Assembly: GCA_027382625.1 (NCBI GenBank)
Contig: JAJKFJ010007493.1
Span: 1-16,443 of the forward strand
DNA length: 16,443 nt
Direction of reading: 5' to 3'
Origin: Tetmemena sp. SeJ-2015
Taxonomy: Eukaryota > Ciliophora > Spirotrichea > Sporadotrichida > Oxytrichidae
The notes below the pieces were generated by a model that had not been told where the DNA came from, did not search any database, and saw only the letters and a program-made list of their open reading frames with translations. Of the stretch, positions 7,589-16,171 are shown in pieces; position 1 is the stretch's first letter; every line of letters starts with the position of its first letter. A program made the position numbers and the translations under genes.

Positions 7589-10452
7589 TCAGTATTTCTT
7601 AAGCTTAGCATTTTATAAGCTGGAAAATATCATGGAGCTCTAGTTCGTGTCCTTATCGATCCCATTAAGTGAAATCGCAGCCGCTAAGCCTTGATTTATA
7701 TTACTACTATATTGATTTTGGCTGCTGAAAATGTTATTACAAAAAAAACTACAAGATATTTTTAATTCACAATTTACAATTTATTTAGGAATAAAAGGAT
7801 TCTGTTTTGAGTTTTAAAGTTTGCTGTCTCCTCTATTTATAGTAGTGGACCTATTAGTTTCATACTTAACTCTGGGCTTGTGAGTCGTTGATATGTTAAT
7901 CTTATTCCTTGAGGAAGCTGAGACCGCTCCCTAGTTTGTGGAAAAAGCTGCTCCAAGATTGATTTTTTACTTCACATAAGATTCAAAGACCCTTGACTGC
8001 TGCAAGTTTCTGTAGCTGTTCACTCCACTTCCATCCTGATTGAAACTAAAAGAGAAATTAAATAAGCATGAGTAGATTGACTTACCTTTTGTTAACTTGA
8101 GAGCCCCCAGTGGATCTATCATTTATGTTAGAAAATTTATTTGGCAAGTATCCATTCTTCTCTAGCTAGTTTATTATACTTCTGCTGCTTGGGTCTTAGA
8201 GTTTTGAATCAACGAGGATTATGGTGTTGTTCTGAGGTGACTAAATTATAACCTAGGGATTATTTACATTGATAATGCTACTGCCCAATCCTAAACTAGG
8301 ATTTCCAAATTAATGGGAGAGTTGATTAACTTATACGTTTTAAAGCATTCGGGTTGACTTTTTCTTAGTATGGCGATCTTAGCTCTTGGCAACGTTGCCT
8401 CCTTGCTTCAGAGATGGTTGGTTGCTGTCGTAATTGGAATATCTATTGTTGTTAGTGTGAGGAAGCTCAGGCATCCTCAATTGATTATTATACTCCTAAT
8501 TTAAATGTATATAAGAACATTATAATTTTGATGTGAGCTATCTCTAAACCTTTTGATAGAGTCGTTGATTTGTGATTCGTTCAAGGTGGAGTCATTCTTC
8601 TTTAGGTTTTTGGATTCATTCCTGTTATTTTGGTTTCTGTTGTTGTTGTTTGGGCCGAACATATTAGTCTTTCGTAGGATTTCATCTAGCTTCTGATCGT
8701 ATTTCTGAGTATTCTTGAGCGTGGGTATTGAACTCCCGACAACACTATTCGACTCATACACGTTGCTCTCATAATTTAGGGACAGCTAATTTTGAGACTC
8801 AATCTTAGAGGAAGCTTTGTTCTCAATTTTGGGTGGCTGGTCTTTTTAGCTGCTCTTTATGCTCGATGACTGGTTCTAATATAGTTAAATTTAATTTAAA
8901 AAATAAAAATATCTATTAGGTTATGAGATTAAGGAAATAAATCCTTTATCGATTATATCTTTTATAAATTAGATGTTCCATAATAAAAAGAAAATTAAGC
9001 TCTCAAAATTATTCAAAATAATTCTTCTATAATTGAAGAGTGTTGTATTATGATCCATAAGTTTTCTGCCTGTTTTGGAACCCTTCTTGAATAAATTGAC
9101 CTTGACTTCTGCCTCTGCCAGATAGCTACTTAAGTCATTCTAAGTTTGATCCTAAGTAGTGCTAGTTATTTCAGATTGACTCTCGTCTTGCTCGATTGAG
9201 AGAATCTTAGGGAAAGTGAAAGTATTGAGTGGAGAGTTAGCAAACTTGCCTTCAACTTCTTATTTGAACTCTACTAATTCTTTCTCAAGTTTTGGATTTA
9301 CATATCTGTTTCGATTCAGAGGGCCACAGGCGTAAACTGCACTGCAGCCATTCAAATAAAAAATCATAAAGTATTCTTTTGAGGATGTTCTATCATATTG
9401 TATGAAACGTCCAGAGCTTGGGTGAATCTATAATTAAATCTAAGAGAAAATGGAATCACATTATTATCCTAAATCTTGTGGAATTGATCACATCAAAATT
9501 AAAGGACTTAGACTAGTGAGCAGTTGACTACTATCCACTTGTAAAATAAATCTAAACAGACTCGTATGAATGGCTGACAATATTGAATTGTGGTAATGAT
9601 TATTCTTGAGATTCCTGCTGATGCCCTTGTCTTTAGAGAAATCTTCCAGTTAAAGACTCTTATTGATAACCGCTTCAATTTCCTGTTTGCTAGTAATCTA
9701 TCTTTGCTGTTGCTGTATCTTGGATATTATAGAATTAGCCTTAGCGTTTTTGAGATTTTAATCCCTCTATGTTGATGGCATTGACTTGCCTATGTTGATG
9801 GGGATATTATTAATACCTCCATTAGCTCCATCTCCCTTATAGAAGGAAGAACTGAGGTGCTGGCTATTTTTAGACTGATGATTGGAGTTTGAGGAGGTGT
9901 TGAGATTGGAGTTGAAGATAAACTGTTTGCTGTTAGTGGCTTTATTCTGATTAGTAAGCGCACCTCACAGATTGACTGCTCCCCCTTCTATATTTCTGCT
10001 CACTGAGGAAGAAGCTATTTGCTGCTGCTGATTTGTTAGGTAGTTATTGAAGAGGTTGCTGCTGTTCTTCTGGAATTTATTCCTGCTCCCTCCGTTTCCA
10101 AAACCTATTGAGGACCCCTGCTTCATCTAACTAAAACATAGATAAATATATAATTTATAATGTATGATGATTATAAATAACTAAGCTTATTGATGTTGTT
10201 ATAATGGTTGTTGCTAGAGCCATGATTTTAATTGTTCATATGATGATGATTAGTAGTCGAGGACTGGTTTAGTAGGATAGAGTTGCTCGTGTTTTGCTCT
10301 AGGATGTTTGCTAACTTTATTGTCTTAGGGTTGTTCATTGAAATGTTCACTGGAGATTCTCTCACCAGAGATACATTCAGCTATCTTAACTTTGAGAGTT
10401 ACAGGCTACGCTGTTGGAAGTTAGTGGCTTTAATGGATTAAGGAGAAGACAT
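7589..10452 (-). CDS. Asn/Ser/Gln-rich protein of unknown function
   Basis: Starts at the ATG at 10450-10452 (MSSPQSIKATNFQQRSLQ) and ends at the TGA at 7589-7591 (SSLQNAKLKKY). The length is about 805 residues after removal of seven inserts. It is dominated by Asn, Ser, Gln and His runs, with a more ordered central part (QEIEAVINKSLQLEDFSKDK, then IQYDRTSSKEYFMIFYLNG and a Cys-containing stretch), which may be the only folded domain. No transmembrane segment, signal peptide or recognised family motif was seen. Without the inserts removed it looks like five or six unrelated small frames. It is probably a regulatory or scaffold protein of a kind common in ciliates, but the function is unknown. 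Confidence 0.65.
7723..7826. other. Putative IES, pointer CAGCA (minus), 99 nt
   Basis: Repeat tgctg at 7723-7727 and 7822-7826. The insert holds the AT-rich stretch with an eight-base A/T run. Deletion gives NRGDSSQNQYSSNINQGLAA. There is no stop inside, so the exact extent is an inference. Confidence 0.45.
8038..8085. other. GT-AG intron (8046-8085, 40 nt) or IES with pointer TCAATC (37 nt)
   Basis: A textbook intron (donor GTAAGT, T-rich acceptor tract ending TTTTAG) overlaps a six-base direct repeat, gattga at 8038-8043 and 8075-8080. Both deletions leave the same downstream frame, giving either QVNKSFNQDGSG or QVNKRQVNQDGSG. The splice signals favour an intron. Confidence 0.6.
8487..8524. 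other. Putative IES, pointer TATAAT (minus), 32 nt
   Basis: Six-base repeat attata at 8487-8492 and 8519-8524. Deletion gives SSHQNYNNQLRMPELPHTNN across a frame change. A 23-nt GT-AG intron in the same place would also work. Confidence 0.6.
8852..9003. other. Putative long IES, pointer AGAGC (minus), 147 nt
   Basis: Repeat gctct at 8852-8856 and 8999-9003 encloses the most AT-rich stretch of this gene, which encodes implausible Ile/Phe/Tyr/Leu-rich sequence. Deletion gives ILNNFESSQKDQPPKIENK. The minus-strand stretch contains no GT, so it cannot be a normal intron. A GAGC repeat allows 138 nt instead. Confidence 0.55.
9475..9542. other. Putative IES, pointer ACAAG (minus), 63 nt
   Basis: Repeat cttgt at 9475-9479 and 9538-9542 flanks a stretch with an in-frame TGA (9488-9490). 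Deletion gives LFRFILQDLGQQCDSIFSQ. In-frame GT-AG introns of 39, 45 and 63 nt are possible. Confidence 0.5.
9949..9973. other. Intron (30 or 39 nt) or IES with pointer AATC (21 nt)
   Basis: Covers an in-frame TGA. Deletion between gatt copies at 9949-9952 and 9970-9973 gives IEGGAVNQNKATNSK. The minus strand here carries TACTAAT followed by CAG, a good branch-point and acceptor look, and 30-nt or 39-nt GT-AG introns are in frame. Confidence 0.5.
10128..10184. other. Putative IES, pointer TTAGTTA (minus), 50 nt
   Basis: Seven-base repeat taactaa at 10128-10134 and 10178-10184 flanks a nearly pure A/T insert. Deletion gives NNINKLSQMKQGSSIGFGNG in one frame. The obvious GT-AG reading (51 nt) leads straight to TGA, so a conventional intron does not fit. 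Confidence 0.7.
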
Positions 10453-10625
10453 TATCAAAACCTCTATTATTCAAAGAAGTATCCTAAATCTATTGTATAT
10501 CTCACATTTAATTCTAATTAGAGAATATTAAACTTATAATTTATAATTAGAATGAATCTAACAAGTTTCATAGACATATCAGTAAACTTCAGTCTTTAAT
10601 TACTACACACTTCATAAGCACTTTC
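10453..10625. promoter_or_regulatory. Intergenic between LRR/IQ gene and Asn/Ser-rich gene
   Basis: About 170 bp between the TGA at 10626-10628 and the ATG at 10450-10452. It contains an AT-rich inverted or repetitive stretch around 10505-10555 (several copies of TTATAATTAGAAT-like words). No recognised motif. Confidence 0.4.
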
Positions 10626-13600
10626 TCAACGCTTAGCATTCTAAGCCTTTATTAGGGCATAAAAATGTAACAATAAACTTATAGTAGCATATTTCTCAGC
10701 TGCTGATAGCTCCTTCTTCTTTTTCATCTGGTCTCTCTTCTTGTATCTCTGCTCTAGCAGTTTCTTAGATTCCTCGTTCATGAAACCCCACTCCTCTACT
10801 TTCTCTTTAATATCTGCCTCGTTCTTTTTCTTCTAGTCAGTTAACTTATTCATGTAGCTCTGCTAGCTTTGATTAGCAGCGTTGGGGTAGAAAGGATTAG
10901 AGTTCATGGAATACTGAGTGTGCCTATCTGATTGCATATCATCAGCTTCGTTGTAGGAAGATCTATTGCCTATAGTAGGCAAATGATAAGGGTTTTAGTT
11001 ATTTGCATACAAAATATAATATATTGCACCCATGAGGTTGTTTCTTCTTATCTATGAATTATTCTGCTGATATTAGGACTAGGCATCACTGTTCAAATCT
11101 ATTTCTGAAATAGCATTTGATCTTGCGCTTGGAGGTCTATTTGTTTTAACTGGCTTTCCATTTTGATTCATCATAGACTTAGGCTTGATTGCATCGTTCA
11201 TATTTGTAAGAGTGTTGTTCTTAGAACTGATTGGAGGAAACATTCCATTGGGCTAATTATCCATTCCAACCGATTCTCTTCTACCATGATTGTTTTTAGG
11301 CATTGGCTGCTTACCTAAGGTTTACTATTGATTGGGCTTAGAAATCATCATGGATATCATTTGCTACATCATCTACTCTTAAGGGAGTGATAGTCCCTTT
11401 TGAAATACATCCTCTTTGATGCCGAAGAATTTATCTGCATCAAAGTCACCTTCAAAATCCTCTTAGAAGTCTAAATCATCCCCTGCTCCTTTGCCAAGTC
11501 TAGCTAGTGCTCTTTTTCTTCTCAGTCGAAACAGGAAACCCTTGATGTTTGCTTGAAGTTTAGAAGTTTGAATATACTTCTTTGTCTTCTTTGGTCCATC
11601 CTACTTTATCTTCCTTACTATAGCTTGGTTCTTAACTCTAGTGAGATGTCCTTTCATTAAAGCTTGTATCTTCAGAATTTGCTATGGGAACTTGCTCATC
11701 TTCTTAAGCAAGGCCTTTCTTTTGATCTTTCTACTCCTAAAGAAGGAGACTATCTTCCTCACTGATTCCCTCATAGTCTCCACTAACTTATGATTCTCCT
11801 GCAGTATTTACAATATTTTGCCTGTTACTTTATTACTGTCGCTACAACTTTAACTCAAGGACTCAAGGATGTGAAAAGGTGCTAGTAGTTTGCAGTATTT
11901 CATGATATGAGTGGTTGAGAAGAAGGTTATTCTGATCTTTTAACTCATCAATTTCGTAACATAGGCTCTATAAAGACTGTTGATGAGCAAATTCTGATTA
12001 AGTATTTTATAGCTTGAACTGTAAAGTAAAGTAAAGTAAAATTTTAGGAATATAATTAATAATCAATTTCTTAAAACAGCACTTATCGTACTGAATTAGA
12101 AAATCAGTTATTATCCTATGTAAATAGCTTGAACTGAATTGTTGATTTTTCATAAGTTGCGAAGCATTTATATACTATTCGATTGACTGCTAAACCTACT
12201 TGCCATTTACTACTTCTAACAAGGGAAATATCTTTCTCAAATGCGGATCGAAATGCTCTTCTTTGTTGTTACTGAAAGGATTGTCATTAAATCTCAGGTT
12301 TCTTATATTTCTATTAAACTTTATGAAGGCTAGAAACTGATCTAGAGTTTGCACCTGATTGAAAGATAAGTCCAACTCTTTTAGGAGAGAGCAACCTGTG
12401 AGCTATTTAACTTGGTTGAAAGAGCAATAAGAAATACTCAAAGTTTCTAGCAAAGGATTGTACCCTAAGCTAAGCTAGTGAAGATCTTAGTTTCTGTTGA
12501 GATTCAGCACTTTCAACTGCGGCATAGAGAAGTTTTGAGGGAATTAGGTAAGCTAGTTAGAGTAGATATAAAGCTCAGAGAGATAGAGAAGTTTATGTTG
12601 AGGAAATTTATCTACGTTTGAAATGAAATTCTTTCCAAGTTCTAGGTACTCTAGGAAAGTTAGATTACTCAAGTGATTATCTATTGATGTAAGTTTATTG
12701 AAAGAGAGATTTGCTCGCCTAAGCTTTGTTAAGCTTTGCAATCCATCTAAAGAGGATAGTTAATTGTTTGAGAGAGATAGATCTTCTAGGTTTAAAAGGT
12801 TTTAAAGTCCCTAGAGTTTTTAGATTTGATTGATATCAATGTGTAATAGCTTTAAGTTGGGGCATTTTGAAAACATGTTTAAAGGGATCTCTTTGATTAC
12901 GTTATCATTCAGTCTTACTTAGCTGAGATAAGGAAGGGCTAAAGCATCATTATCTATTCGAGCTATTTTATTCATTGATAAGTTGAGGAGTTGCAATTTT
13001 TGATAGATTAAGAAAGGTTTTACTTCAAGGATTTGAATATATTCATTCTTGATTTCTATTTTCTCTAAACTTTTTGGATTAGGAGCGTGGAGTTGCAGAG
13101 CTTCTCCAATCAAAATGAAATAATTTAGAAGTTAAAGGAATCACAGAATTTGCAGACTCCATATCAGGGAAGTCAAGCATTTCTTCCTCGAATGAATTTT
13201 TCTTTTTTATGTTTTATTGACTCTACTTTTTTGGAGCTGGTCTCGGGTCTAAGACTTCTTTAATCTGAGGTTAAGATTGCTTAAGTGATGGAATAATCTT
13301 CAGTAAATTAGAAGCCATCTCTTGATTTTATCTGAGTTGATGCTTCTCTTTGATTTTATCAACAGAATCGTATAGATTAAGATCCTTGCCAATTATTGCC
13401 GGTTTTAAATTTACATTTTAGACCACTGTTGAGCTTTGCATCTCTATGAGTTTTATATTCTATTTATTCTGCGTAATTGTCTTTGCTAAGCTTTCTTTAA
13501 GACTCAATGCGGTATTCTTAAGTTGTTGGTTTGGCTTTTCCTTCGACTATTTATTCTTTGTGAGAGTTTAAATAAGGGAGGTGAGTCTGTTTTTCTCTTA

Positions 13601-15060
13601 GTCTCTTCTTTGACTTTCAAACTCAATCCTATCCTTCTCCTCTTACTCTGCTTACTTCTCTCTGCTCCATAAAATCTTTACCTTTGACAGATCTATTATT
13701 CCATTTGAAGCTTATTTAAAGCAAATGTAATGATCATTTAAGCTTGGATAGTAAGTTGTCCAATCCTGTATTTCATGAAATTATCAGTCATAGGTGCAGT
13801 AGGAATCGGATTTTTCTGCACAGGCCTAGATTTTAAAGGGTTATCTGGTTGTGAAAAGTATGGTGGTAGGAGAGGTGGATGCATATCTTTTTGAATGAAC
13901 TTGAATTTGTGAGTGTACTCCTCTATCTATCTAGAGAGCTTATCTTCTCTCTCCATGAAAAGCCTCTCCATCTCCAATTCGTATTCCTACATTTATTTAA
14001 TTCCCTAATTAACTGCATTGATCTTCTCTATCATGCCTTCGTTCCTTGTCAAGAGCAACTCTGCAGATTCCTCTTTGTATTAGTCAAAATTTATGCTCGC
14101 TGTAACTGTCGTCCCTATGCTCTCCCCTCCTCTCTAATTTTTCTTTATTGATAATTGTTGTGCTTTCTCTATTTGAGCTGCCTTGATGCTTGTTTCTAAT
14201 AAATTAGCTTGATTATAGCTCTCCAAGAGTTTCTCCTCTGCTAGAACAATCTTAGGAACTTCATATTTCTTCTTTTGGGTTATTTCATTTTTAAACTTCG
14301 CTACTTTCTTTGTCTTTGCAACTCGCTTAGTGCCCTTAATTTAATTTAGCTCCTCTTCTATTTTATTCAGCTCGTCACTGTCCAACTTCTTATGATCGTT
14401 TTGCAACTGTATGCTGGTAAACTTTGCACTTTTTATCTAGGGTGTTTGCGCATGATCAGTAGTTGTTACTTATTGTTCTCCATCTCCTTCTCCATCATTC
14501 TCCTCCAACCCTTGGAAATTACTTCGCTAGGTTTCAGCAAACTATACCTCCATAAAATTAATTACAACAATATACAATAGTAAGATACACTTATGCTAAT
14601 AATTAGTGGATATCAAGTTATCGATCTCCAATAAATTGAGTCTTTTGAGATCTTCAAGTTCCTCATTCCAATTCTCAGGAATTACCTCTTGCACTTCCTT
14701 ATTATGAACTTAGAGGAAGTCTTGCCAAGCGCTGTTGGTTTCTCTGAAGTCTGCGTCTTTGAGCAGATTATTTCTCTTTCTCTCCTTTTAAAGTATTTGC
14801 TCTACATATTCATCCATATTGGCATTCGACATTTCAAGCCCTTTAAAGAAAGTAATGAAAGAGATTTATCTCTATTCTATTCCTTGAGGACCAGCAGTAT
14901 TAAAATTAGCCTAGGATTGATTGAAGATAGAGTAGTTAGACTGCCTTTCCATAAGATCATCCCCATCTGGCTGGTAGTTCATGTTAGCGAGCTCCTCTTC
15001 AAGTTGCCTCTGCAGTTCATCTTCGTCAATTACTGACTCCTCTTCGTTCATGTTATTCAT
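10626..15060 (-). CDS. Coiled-coil, leucine-rich-repeat and IQ-motif protein
   Basis: Starts at the ATG at 15058-15060 (MNNMNEEESVIDEDELQRQL) and ends KYAKR at the TGA at 10626-10628. The length is about 1,385 residues after inserts are removed. Domains: an acidic N-terminus; a Lys/Glu/Gln-rich coiled-coil region (about 13150-14500, e.g. ELEMERLFMEREDKLSRQIE); leucine-rich repeats (about 12180-13110) with LQLLNLSMNKI, LEDLSLSNNQL, LRRANLSFNKL and LEYLELGKNFI, closed by an LRR-cap-like LRKIFPLLEVVNGKQ; two IQ motifs (IQALMKGHLTRVK near 11650 and LQANIKGFLFRLRRKR near 11540) that should bind calmodulin or centrin; and an Asn/Gln/Met-rich tail with a short C-terminal coiled coil. LRR plus IQ is an architecture seen in centrosomal and ciliary proteins such as CEP97 and LRRIQ, but orthology cannot be claimed. 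The link between the coiled-coil and LRR parts depends on the insert at 13108-13143. Confidence 0.72.
10634..10690. other. Putative IES, pointer ATGCTA (minus), 51 nt
   Basis: Six-base repeat tagcat at 10634-10639 and 10685-10690, at the very end of the LRR/IQ gene. Deletion makes the protein end SAAEKYAKR. Alternatives: no removal (a longer hydrophobic tail), or a 32-nt GT-AG intron with a stop at 10589-10591. Confidence 0.5.
11003..11028. other. Putative in-frame IES, pointer TGCAA (minus), 21 nt
   Basis: Repeat ttgca at 11003-11007 and 11024-11028 flanks an A/T stretch encoding an out-of-character hydrophobic Tyr/Ile run. Deletion gives NNLMGANNQNPYHLPTIGN, matching the surrounding composition. 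No frame change is involved. Confidence 0.45.
12019..12091 (-). other. GT-AG intron, 73 nt, in LRR/IQ gene
   Basis: Donor GTACGATAAG, acceptor tract made of four TTTAC units ending ACAG. Splicing joins TDFLIH to SSYKILNQNLL and links the LRR part to the IQ part in one frame. I found no direct repeat giving the right phase, so this is the best candidate for a genuine spliceosomal intron here. Confidence 0.75.
12021..12040 (+). repeat. Tandem 5-mer GTAAA x4
   Basis: Four tandem GTAAA units on the plus strand, i.e. TTTAC units on the coding strand. They form the pyrimidine-rich tract next to the intron acceptor. Confidence 0.9.
13108..13143. other. Putative IES, pointer TGATT (minus), 31 nt
   Basis: Repeat aatca at 13108-13112 and 13139-13143. 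Deletion gives DMESANSVIGEALQLHAPNP, fusing the coiled-coil half and the LRR half. Without it the upstream frame ends inside the LRR region at 13043-13045 and the LRR frame has no ATG start. GT-AG alternatives remove coding-like residues. Confidence 0.7.
13766..13821. other. Intron (56 nt) or IES with pointer CAG (50 nt)
   Basis: A frame change lies between DNPLKSRP and DWTTYYPSLNDHYICFKQ. A GT-AG intron spanning 13766-13821 fits. A CAG direct repeat (13766-13768 and 13816-13818) allows a 50-nt deletion giving SRPVQDWTTYYPS. The stretch is less AT-rich than the others, so a single-base assembly error is also possible. Confidence 0.45.
14542..14598. other. Possible in-frame IES, pointer TAG (minus), 54 nt
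   Basis: An AT-rich stretch encodes an unexpected hydrophobic run in an otherwise acidic, hydrophilic region. Deletion between cta copies at 14542-14544 and 14596-14598 gives LISTNYQFAETQRSNFQG. The frame is open either way and the repeat is only three bases. Confidence 0.35.
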
Positions 15061-15109
15061 ATTTTAAACTTATTACTAATTTATCATTTCTGTTTTAATA
15101 AGGAATTAA
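15061..15109. promoter_or_regulatory. Bidirectional 49-bp intergenic promoter region
   Basis: Only 49 bp, nearly all A/T, separate the divergent start codons of the LRR/IQ gene (minus) and the acidic gene (plus). Both 5' untranslated regions and core promoters must fit here or overlap coding sequence. No TATA or Inr consensus can be claimed. Confidence 0.55.
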
Positions 15110-16171
15110 ATGCATAGCTCATTAGCAGAAAGAGACAGAGTCCTTAGAGGGAACAAAGAACTATGACGCTCCTTTGAAGCAGGGAGACTGGTCCTCACAG
15201 CAAATCTCACACCTAAACCTGAGTAATGTAAACTAAATGTACAAGAACTTCACACTCAATAATCCCAGCAACTTGCACCAGCAGAATTAGGGGAAAGAGA
15301 TAGAGCAAGCGAGGCCCTAATCTAATCTAGCTAAGTTTGGAGGGCACCAAGGCTTGCCTAATTTAAACTTGACTGCCATTACAAACGCAAATAATTAGAA
15401 TAACTTCTCGATAGATAACTCTTTGGGTCTGGACTAGATTGACTCCTCCTTCTTGCACAATCATTAGAAGCAGCTGCCCACTAGTTGCTCTAAAAGGAGC
15501 AAATGGAATCACAATAGGTCACACTCCTCAGAGGATTAAATAAGAGGAGATGGAGTCATAGAGGATGAAAACTATCACCAACTTTGCTAAGAGTAGGTGA
15601 GAGAGAGCAATCCACAATCAGACAAGCATCTTGTAAACTTGAGAGAGGAGTATCAATATTCGGATGAGGAAGAAGATGAAAACGATTTCAAGAATGTTAG
15701 AAATTATAAGCCTGCTACTTATTATCAAAATGATGTTTTAAGAGCAGACTACATAAATTTAAGAAATTGGGTTAAATTCTATCAATAGTAAGTTTAAGGA
15801 TATAGGGTTGGCGACAATTTTGAAAACGAGGAAGAAGTATTTAGTGAGGAGGAGAGCGAGGAGGACGGAAGGATTATGGCTTATTTGGAGAAGATAGAAA
15901 CAGAGAGAAATAAGTTGAATCTGTAGGATACTCAAACTTATTTTAATTCATCTAAACTAGATTAGAGGAAGAGCTCAGGAAGATTAAAGAGCGCAAACTA
16001 AATTCAATTGAACTGAATGACTCGAGCCAAGGAGAGGACTAAAATGTAAATAAAAGTCTTTCATCGATTGAATTTGCTGTCAATAGGTTTTTAGGAGGGT
16101 TCACCACTCTCAAAAGTGAAATCTCTTAACTGAAAGAGACTGTGCTTAATACCTCATAGCTTAATAACTGA
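15110..16171 (+). CDS. Acidic protein with C-terminal coiled coil, unidentified
   Basis: About 340 residues, TGA at 16169-16171. The N-terminal two thirds is disordered and Asn/Gln/Ser-rich (e.g. GLPNLNLTAITNANNQNNFS). An acidic cluster follows (QYSDEEEDENDFKN and FENEEEVFSEEESEEDGR), then a coiled coil (RLEEELRKIKERKLNSIELN and TLKSEISQLKETVLNTSQ). The only nearby ATG (15110-15112) is out of phase with the main frame, so a small interruption must lie in the first 70 bases: either a 10-nt CAGA-flanked deletion or a 40-nt GT-AG intron (15140-15179). A second interruption near 15940 is listed separately. No family is recognised. It is divergently paired with the LRR/IQ gene and may be co-expressed with it. 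Confidence 0.68.
15126..15179. other. Unresolved frame adjustment near the start of the plus-strand gene
   Basis: The start-codon frame and the main frame differ by one. Deleting 10 nt between CAGA copies (15126-15129, 15136-15139) gives MHSSLAESLEGTKNYDAPLK. Removing 15140-15179 as a GT-AG intron (poor donor GTCCTT) gives MHSSLAERDRQGDWSSQQIS. Neither is proven. Confidence 0.35.
15934..15958. other. Putative IES, pointer AAACT, 20 nt
   Basis: Repeat AAACT at 15934-15938 and 15954-15958. Deletion gives KLNLQDTQTRLEEELRKIKE, joining the acidic part to the coiled coil. A 38-nt GT-AG intron (15923-15960) also restores the frame but drops the QDTQT residues. Confidence 0.6.

Noticed and set aside
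9541..9600. Resemblance of NNHYHNSILSAIHTSLFRF to the Cys box of ubiquitin proteases (His in place of Cys)
   Set aside because: A single short similarity, the catalytic Cys is absent, and no His box or other supporting motif is visible. Not enough for a call.
12919..13113. LRR gene starting at a TTG near 13113
   Set aside because: There is no ATG and a TGA lies shortly upstream. The insert at 13108-13143 explains the region better as part of a longer gene.
14689..15036. Plus-strand 115-residue hydrophobic frame
   Set aside because: Antisense to the acidic N-terminal coding region of the LRR/IQ gene, which has the better composition and a clear ATG. Treated as a shadow.
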